Shown in pieces: positions 6,204 through 9,782 of a stretch of DNA of 9,782 bases. The notes beneath the pieces are model-generated. The model was not told the DNA's origin. It did not search any database and saw only the letters and a program-made list of their open reading frames with translations. Origin of the DNA: Bacteroidales bacterium (GTDB lineage Bacteria; Bacteroidota; Bacteroidia; Bacteroidales; JAFGXI01); NCBI GenBank assembly GCA_026985625.1, contig JALSQC010000253.1:1-9782 (forward strand). The letters are read 5' to 3'. Within the stretch, counting starts at the first letter, position 1. Every line of letters starts with the position of its first letter. The translations under genes and the position numbers were made by a program.

Positions 6204-7754
6204 ATGCGATTTTTTTTAATTGTATTTTTTTTTATTATATCCGTAATTAATTTGTTTTCGCAATCTAATTATTTACCGTTAAATAATGTCGAAATTAGCC
6301 GTTACGAAAATATTTTATACAGTAATTCTACAATTCATACATCTATTAAACCTTATTTTTACAGAGATATAAAAACCGTAATAGACAGTTTTAAAAAAAA
6401 CGATACGTTAAAAAATATTATAAAAACCATTAATTTGATAAATATAAAAACCGATAAATCAAATTTAACTATAAATCCTGTTTTATCTCTTGGTTCAAAT
6501 TTTACTACAAAACAGTTTTATTATTATTTATCTTACGGAGCAAGCTTAAACTCTAATATAACAAAACAATTAAGTATAAATATAAATTTTTATAAAAACA
6601 CTTATACTTTTTCCGACGATACTCGTAGTTTTATAGACTCAACACTTATAATTCCTCATAACGGAACATTTTTAAACAAAAAAAACGGCAGATATAATTT
6701 TTTAACAACAACAGGATATATATCATACTCGCCATCGAAATATTTTAATTTTCAGCTTGGACGCGATAAAAATTTTTTTGGCGACGGATATCGTTCGTTA
6801 CAATTAAGCGATAACTCAAATTATAATCCGTTTTTAAAAGGTAGCGTAAAAGTGTGGAAAGTAAAATATACAATAATATATTCGTTACTTAAAGATGTAA
6901 ATACAAACATAAACTATAATAACTTACAAAAAAAATACGATGTTGTTCATTATTTAAGTTGGAACGTAAATAAACGTTTAAATTTTAATTTATTCGAGAC
7001 AGTTGTATGGAATAATGGCGATTCAATTTATACGCGAGGTTACGACGTTAATTATTTAAATCCAATAATATTTTTTCGTCCTGTAGAATATTCGGTTGGT
7101 TCCCCCGATAATGTTTTAATGGGAGGAGGTTTAAAACTTAGAATTTTTAAAAATACACACCTTTACGGACAATTTATTTTAGACGAATTTAAACTTGCCG
7201 AAATAAAAGCAAAAACAGGATGGTGGGCAAATAAATACGGATATAATGCAGGATTAAAAACATTTAATTTTTTGAACATAAAAAACTTATATCTCCAGGT
7301 CGAGTATAATTATACACGTCCGTTTATATACTCGCACAATACATCGTTAGAATGTTATGGCAGTTATTCGCAACCTTTGGCACACCCTTTAGGAGCAAAT
7401 TTTACCGAGTTTATAGCAATTGTAAGATATAATATGCCAAGGTTAATTATCGAGGCAAAATTATTAAATGCAAAATACGGAACAAATAAAGACTCTATAA
7501 ATGTAGGACAAAATATACATTTGCCAAATCAAATTAACACAAACATTTATGGGAACTATACACACCAAGGCGATTTGCATAACTCGCTTATTAGCGATAT
7601 AAATATATCGTATTTATTAAATAAAGATATGCATTTTTATTTTAATGCCGGAATTAGAAATTATCACCTTGTTTCTGATGACGAAAAACAAAAAACAACA
7701 ATTATTTTTTTAGGATTTAAAACAAATTTATATAATTACAACGGATTTTATTAA
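6204..7754 (+). CDS. Outer-membrane beta-barrel protein, Wzi capsule-assembly / RemB-like family
   Basis: A 516-residue predicted outer-membrane protein. Residues 1 to about 19 are a signal peptide (hydrophobic run ending LFSQ, a common Bacteroidota cleavage context). The mature part is rich in alternating aromatic and polar strands and ends in an aromatic pair (GFY), as barrel proteins often do. The motif GRDKNFFGDGYRSL (186-199), followed by LSDNSNYNPFLK (200-211), is what I recognise from Bacteroidota proteins annotated as capsule assembly Wzi family or gliding motility RemB. Wzi of E. coli anchors group 1 capsule at the surface; RemB is a mobile surface protein of gliding Flavobacterium. 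Neither role is shown here, and no capsule or gliding genes are in the window. The start is 7 nt after the coiled-coil gene. Runs of 8 and 9 T lie in the signal-peptide region. The downstream neighbour is convergent. Confidence 0.82.
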   Translation: MRFFLIVFFFIISVINLFSQSNYLPLNNVEISRYENILYSNSTIHTSIKPYFYRDIKTVIDSFKKNDTLKNIIKTINLINIKTDKSNLTINPVLSLGSNFTTKQFYYYLSYGASLNSNITKQLSININFYKNTYTFSDDTRSFIDSTLIIPHNGTFLNKKNGRYNFLTTTGYISYSPSKYFNFQLGRDKNFFGDGYRSLQLSDNSNYNPFLKGSVKVWKVKYTIIYSLLKDVNTNINYNNLQKKYDVVHYLSWNVNKRLNFNLFETVVWNNGDSIYTRGYDVNYLNPIIFFRPVEYSVGSPDNVLMGGGLKLRIFKNTHLYGQFILDEFKLAEIKAKTGWWANKYGYNAGLKTFNFLNIKNLYLQVEYNYTRPFIYSHNTSLECYGSYSQPLAHPLGANFTEFIAIVRYNMPRLIIEAKLLNAKYGTNKDSINVGQNIHLPNQINTNIYGNYTHQGDLHNSLISDINISYLLNKDMHFYFNAGIRNYHLVSDDEKQKTTIIFLGFKTNLYNYNGFY

Positions 7755-7829
7755 TTGTAAAACAAAAGTGCCGATTTAAACTCACATTCCTTTTTTATGT
7801 ATATAAAATATCGGTATTCTTAAAATTTT

Positions 7830-8165
7830 TTAATATTTTATTTTTTTAAATTTAATGCCGTTAATTATCATATTAAGCTCGCCGTTATCGTCAAAAGGTT
7901 CTTTGTTAATTATAAAGATTTTTTCTATACCAAAAAGCCCTATTTTAAAACCACTATCGTTAAACATAACGTTTCCTCCGGTAACCGACGAATTAGAAAA
8001 TTTAAAACTACCGCCTCCATCGGCAGATATTGTAAAAGAAATATCGCCCGGAGCAATCCATGTGCCCGAATATTTTAATTGAGACTCTTTTAACGGTGTT
8101 CTTTTTCCTCCATTACACGATAATAATATTAACGAAACAAATAATATTAAAACATAATTTTTCAT
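7830..8165 (-). CDS. Small predicted lipoprotein, unknown function
   Basis: A 111-residue minus-strand gene. The N-terminus is a lipoprotein signal: MKNY, a hydrophobic stretch (5-15), then the lipobox LLSC with acylated C17. The mature domain of about 95 residues looks beta-rich. GTWIAPGDISFTISADGGGSFKF recalls the first strands of small lipocalin-like or META-like lipoproteins (GTW, then a hydrophobic strand, then a DG turn), and it closes with a strand pair MIINGIKFKKI. I do not recognise a specific family, so no function is assigned. After NGG the mature N-terminus is basic (KR); inner- versus outer-membrane destination cannot be read reliably. It is convergent with the Wzi/RemB-like gene (75 nt apart) and divergent from the sensor kinase (127 nt), so it is a single-gene unit with its own promoter. 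The plus-strand frame open inside it (7855-8082) lacks any family feature and is taken as its shadow. Confidence 0.82.
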   Translation of the reverse strand: MKNYVLILFVSLILLSCNGGKRTPLKESQLKYSGTWIAPGDISFTISADGGGSFKFSNSSVTGGNVMFNDSGFKIGLFGIEKIFIINKEPFDDNGELNMIINGIKFKKIKY

Positions 8166-8187
8166 ATTAATTAAATTAATAGTAATA

Positions 8188-8195
8188 CAAATTTA
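8188..8195 (-). promoter_or_regulatory. -7 promoter box for the small lipoprotein gene
   Basis: Read on the minus strand this is TAAATTTG, an exact match to TAnnTTTG. It lies 22 nt before the lipoprotein ATG (8163-8165), placing the transcript start near 8181 with a leader of about 16 nt. The -33 region is weak: TTAG at 8217-8220 with a 21-nt spacer is the best candidate. Confidence 0.5.
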
Positions 8196-8235
8196 ATTAT
8201 AAAATAAAACAATAAACTAAGTAAAATCACGTAAA

Positions 8236-8267
8236 TTTATTTTTATATAAAAAATGTAACATATTTG
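8236..8267 (+). promoter_or_regulatory. Candidate promoter for the sensor kinase gene
   Basis: CATATTTG at 8260-8267 is one mismatch from TAnnTTTG. TTTA at 8236-8239 sits 20 nt upstream, the same spacing seen in the promoter before the coiled-coil gene. The transcript would begin near 8274, about 19 nt before the ATG. It does not overlap the lipoprotein promoter, but the two lie within 80 nt in the divergent intergenic region, so a regulator bound there could affect both. Confidence 0.35.
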
Positions 8268-8292
8268 TATAAAACTACGTAATGTTATTTTG

Positions 8293-9782
8293 ATGATTCC
8301 CAAAATATTTATAAATACCAACAGCGATTTTTTGCCTGTTATTAATTTACTTAAATCTAAAAAAATTGATTTCGATATTTTAGATTATATCGATAAATAT
8401 ATTATAAATGCTTATTCTTATTATTTTATAAGTTTTAACAAAATATCCGAAAAAGAATTAACATTGTTACAAAAATCTAAACTTTGTGATAATATTTATA
8501 TTTTAATATCCGAGAAACAACCAAACGATATTATAAATCTGCTTAAATTAGGTTTTAAAAATATATTTTTTGATATAAATAATTTTATAAACAAAATAGA
8601 AAACATAAAACCCATAGCTCTTAGTAATAACATCTTGTCGGACATAATAGATAAAGCCGAAGAGTCTATAGTTATAACAGATATCAATGGAGATATTATT
8701 TACGTTAATAAAAAAATTGAAAAATTAACGGGTTATTCTTACGAAGAATCTATAGGCAAAAATCCACGAATTTTAAAAACCGATTTTCACGATAATAAAT
8801 TTTATAAAGATTTGTGGGAAACAATATCATCGGGAGAAATTTACGAATGCGAATTTAAAAATAAAAGAAAAAACGGAACATATTATTGGGAATTTGCTCG
8901 TATAAGTCCTGTTTTCGATAATAATGGAGTAATACAATATTATTTTGCCGTAAAAAAAGATATTACTCAAGAAAAAGAAATTACAAAAAATTTTCAATTA
9001 CATAAAGAGTTAATTTCGTCAATACATAATTTTACCAGCGACTTTTTTTGCATACAAGATGCCAATAATAAATGGGTATTTGCAAATAAAAATTTATGTA
9101 ATATTTTTGGGATAAGCGAAACCGATTATTTTAACAAAACCGATATAAAATTATCAAAAATTATAAAAAAAAATAAAGCTGCCTTCGAAAAATGTTTATT
9201 TTATAACAAAATAGTAAGCACAAAACAAGATAAAGAGATTTTTAATGCACGAGCATCTTTTGATGACAAAGAAATAGTTATTAATTTTTTAAAAACACCT
9301 ATTTTTAATATCGATGGAACAAAAAAAGCAATAATAACAACAGGCAGAGATATTAGCGATATTATAAAACTACAAAATCTTTTAGAATCGGAAAAAGAAA
9401 AAGCTGAAAAAGCAAATAAATTAAAATCTTTTTTTATTTCTAATATAAGTCACGATTTACGCTCGCCTTTAAATGCAATTTATGGTTTTACCAATATTTT
9501 ATTAAATGATAAATCTATAAACTCAAATGCACAAAAATATTTAAACCTTATTAAAGATAGCAGTTCCACTATTCTTAATATGCTAAATGATATTTTAGAC
9601 ATATCGAGGTTAGAAAACAATAAAATAACTATTAAAAAAACAAATGTTCTTGTTTATCTTGTTTTGTTAGAGATTTTTGAACAAAATATTATATATGCTC
9701 AAAAAAAACATTTAGAGCTTATATTAGATTATAAAATTGATAAAAATTTTCAAATATTATCCGACGAATTAAGATTAAAACA
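8293..9782 (+). CDS. PAS-PAS sensor histidine kinase, 3' end cut off by the window
   Basis: The open frame runs from ATG 8293 to the window edge (496 complete codons, no stop). It would autophosphorylate on His and pass the phosphate to a response regulator. Domains: about 1-105, an alpha/beta region resembling a receiver fold without a phosphoacceptor Asp; PAS 1 at about 112-230, with GYSYEESIGKNPRIL (147-161) and the PAC-like YYFAVKKDIT (216-225); PAS 2 at about 238-358, ending TGRDISDI; a short coiled linker; and HisKA from about 376, with H-box SNISHDLRSPLNAI (383-396) and phosphorylated H387. The last residues, SDELRLK, are the lead-in to the N-box of the HATPase domain, which lies outside. 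No transmembrane helix is seen, so it should sense a cytoplasmic signal. An in-frame stop at 8257 and no earlier ATG fix the start, though TTG at 8290 is possible. It could be a hybrid kinase if it continues with receiver domains. Confidence 0.93.
   Translation, partial: MIPKIFINTNSDFLPVINLLKSKKIDFDILDYIDKYIINAYSYYFISFNKISEKELTLLQKSKLCDNIYILISEKQPNDIINLLKLGFKNIFFDINNFINKIENIKPIALSNNILSDIIDKAEESIVITDINGDIIYVNKKIEKLTGYSYEESIGKNPRILKTDFHDNKFYKDLWETISSGEIYECEFKNKRKNGTYYWEFARISPVFDNNGVIQYYFAVKKDITQEKEITKNFQLHKELISSIHNFTSDFFCIQDANNKWVFANKNLCNIFGISETDYFNKTDIKLSKIIKKNKAAFEKCLFYNKIVSTKQDKEIFNARASFDDKEIVINFLKTPIFNIDGTKKAIITTGRDISDIIKLQNLLESEKEKAEKANKLKSFFISNISHDLRSPLNAIYGFTNILLNDKSINSNAQKYLNLIKDSSSTILNMLNDILDISRLENNKITIKKTNVLVYLVLLEIFEQNIIYAQKKHLELILDYKIDKNFQILSDELRLK

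Noticed and set aside
7769..7816. Imperfect inverted repeat TGCCGAT / ATCGGTA between the convergent genes, considered as a terminator
   Set aside because: The stem is only 7 bp with one G-U pair, and the loop is about 34 nt. T-rich sequence follows, but a stable intrinsic hairpin is not supported. The region must end transcripts somehow; the signal is not readable by eye.
7855..8082. Plus-strand open frame of 75 codons inside the lipoprotein gene
   Set aside because: The opposite strand has a proper lipobox, start and promoter box; this frame's serine/proline-rich product has no feature of its own.
1..9782. CRISPR array, tRNA/rRNA, insertion sequence, prophage or defence system
   Set aside because: No spaced repeats, structured RNA genes, transposase or integrase motifs, or terminal inverted repeats were seen. 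Base and codon use look uniform across the genes.

Overview
The window looks like chromosomal DNA from a very AT-rich member of the Bacteroidota, probably Bacteroidales or a near relative. This is inferred from several points. There are no Shine-Dalgarno sequences: starts follow A-rich leaders. A good match to the Bacteroidota -7 promoter box TAnnTTTG lies before the coiled-coil gene, and another lies before the lipoprotein gene. MenG points to menaquinone respiration. The exported cyclophilin and the Wzi/RemB-like outer-membrane protein are of types I associate with this phylum. The species cannot be named from the sequence.

Layout. Bases 1-133 are a low-complexity AT-rich leader. A tightly packed forward cluster follows: a TalC-type transaldolase (134-790), a YciO-subfamily YrdC-fold protein (790-1401, stop and start overlapping as TAATG), small-type PurL (1408-3630) and the menaquinone methyltransferase MenG/UbiE (3634-4356, TTG start 3 nt after the purL stop). 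After a 33-nt gap with an AT-only palindrome comes an exported cyclophilin-type prolyl isomerase (4390-5235). A recognisable promoter then precedes a two-gene envelope unit: a single-pass membrane coiled-coil protein with a C-terminal beta domain (5282-6196) and, 7 nt later, a Wzi/RemB-like outer-membrane beta-barrel protein (6204-7754). On the minus strand, convergent with that unit, is a small lipoprotein (7830-8165). Divergent from it is a PAS-PAS sensor histidine kinase (8293 to beyond the window end), cut off just before its ATP-binding domain.

How the genes relate. The first four are housekeeping enzymes: pentose phosphate carbon rearrangement, an uncharacterised YrdC-fold protein, purine synthesis and menaquinone synthesis. 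They appear to be co-transcribed by packing rather than by shared pathway. The next three all concern the cell envelope: periplasmic folding, a possible periplasm-spanning coiled coil and an outer-membrane barrel. The last two, lipoprotein and kinase, share a 127-bp divergent promoter region, but nothing in the sequence proves a functional link.

I found no mobile element, CRISPR array, tRNA, rRNA or defence system, and no gene cluster that I would call a new system. The most interesting leads are the coiled-coil/outer-membrane pair, the apparently degenerate receiver domain on the kinase, and the large insertion in the cyclophilin.
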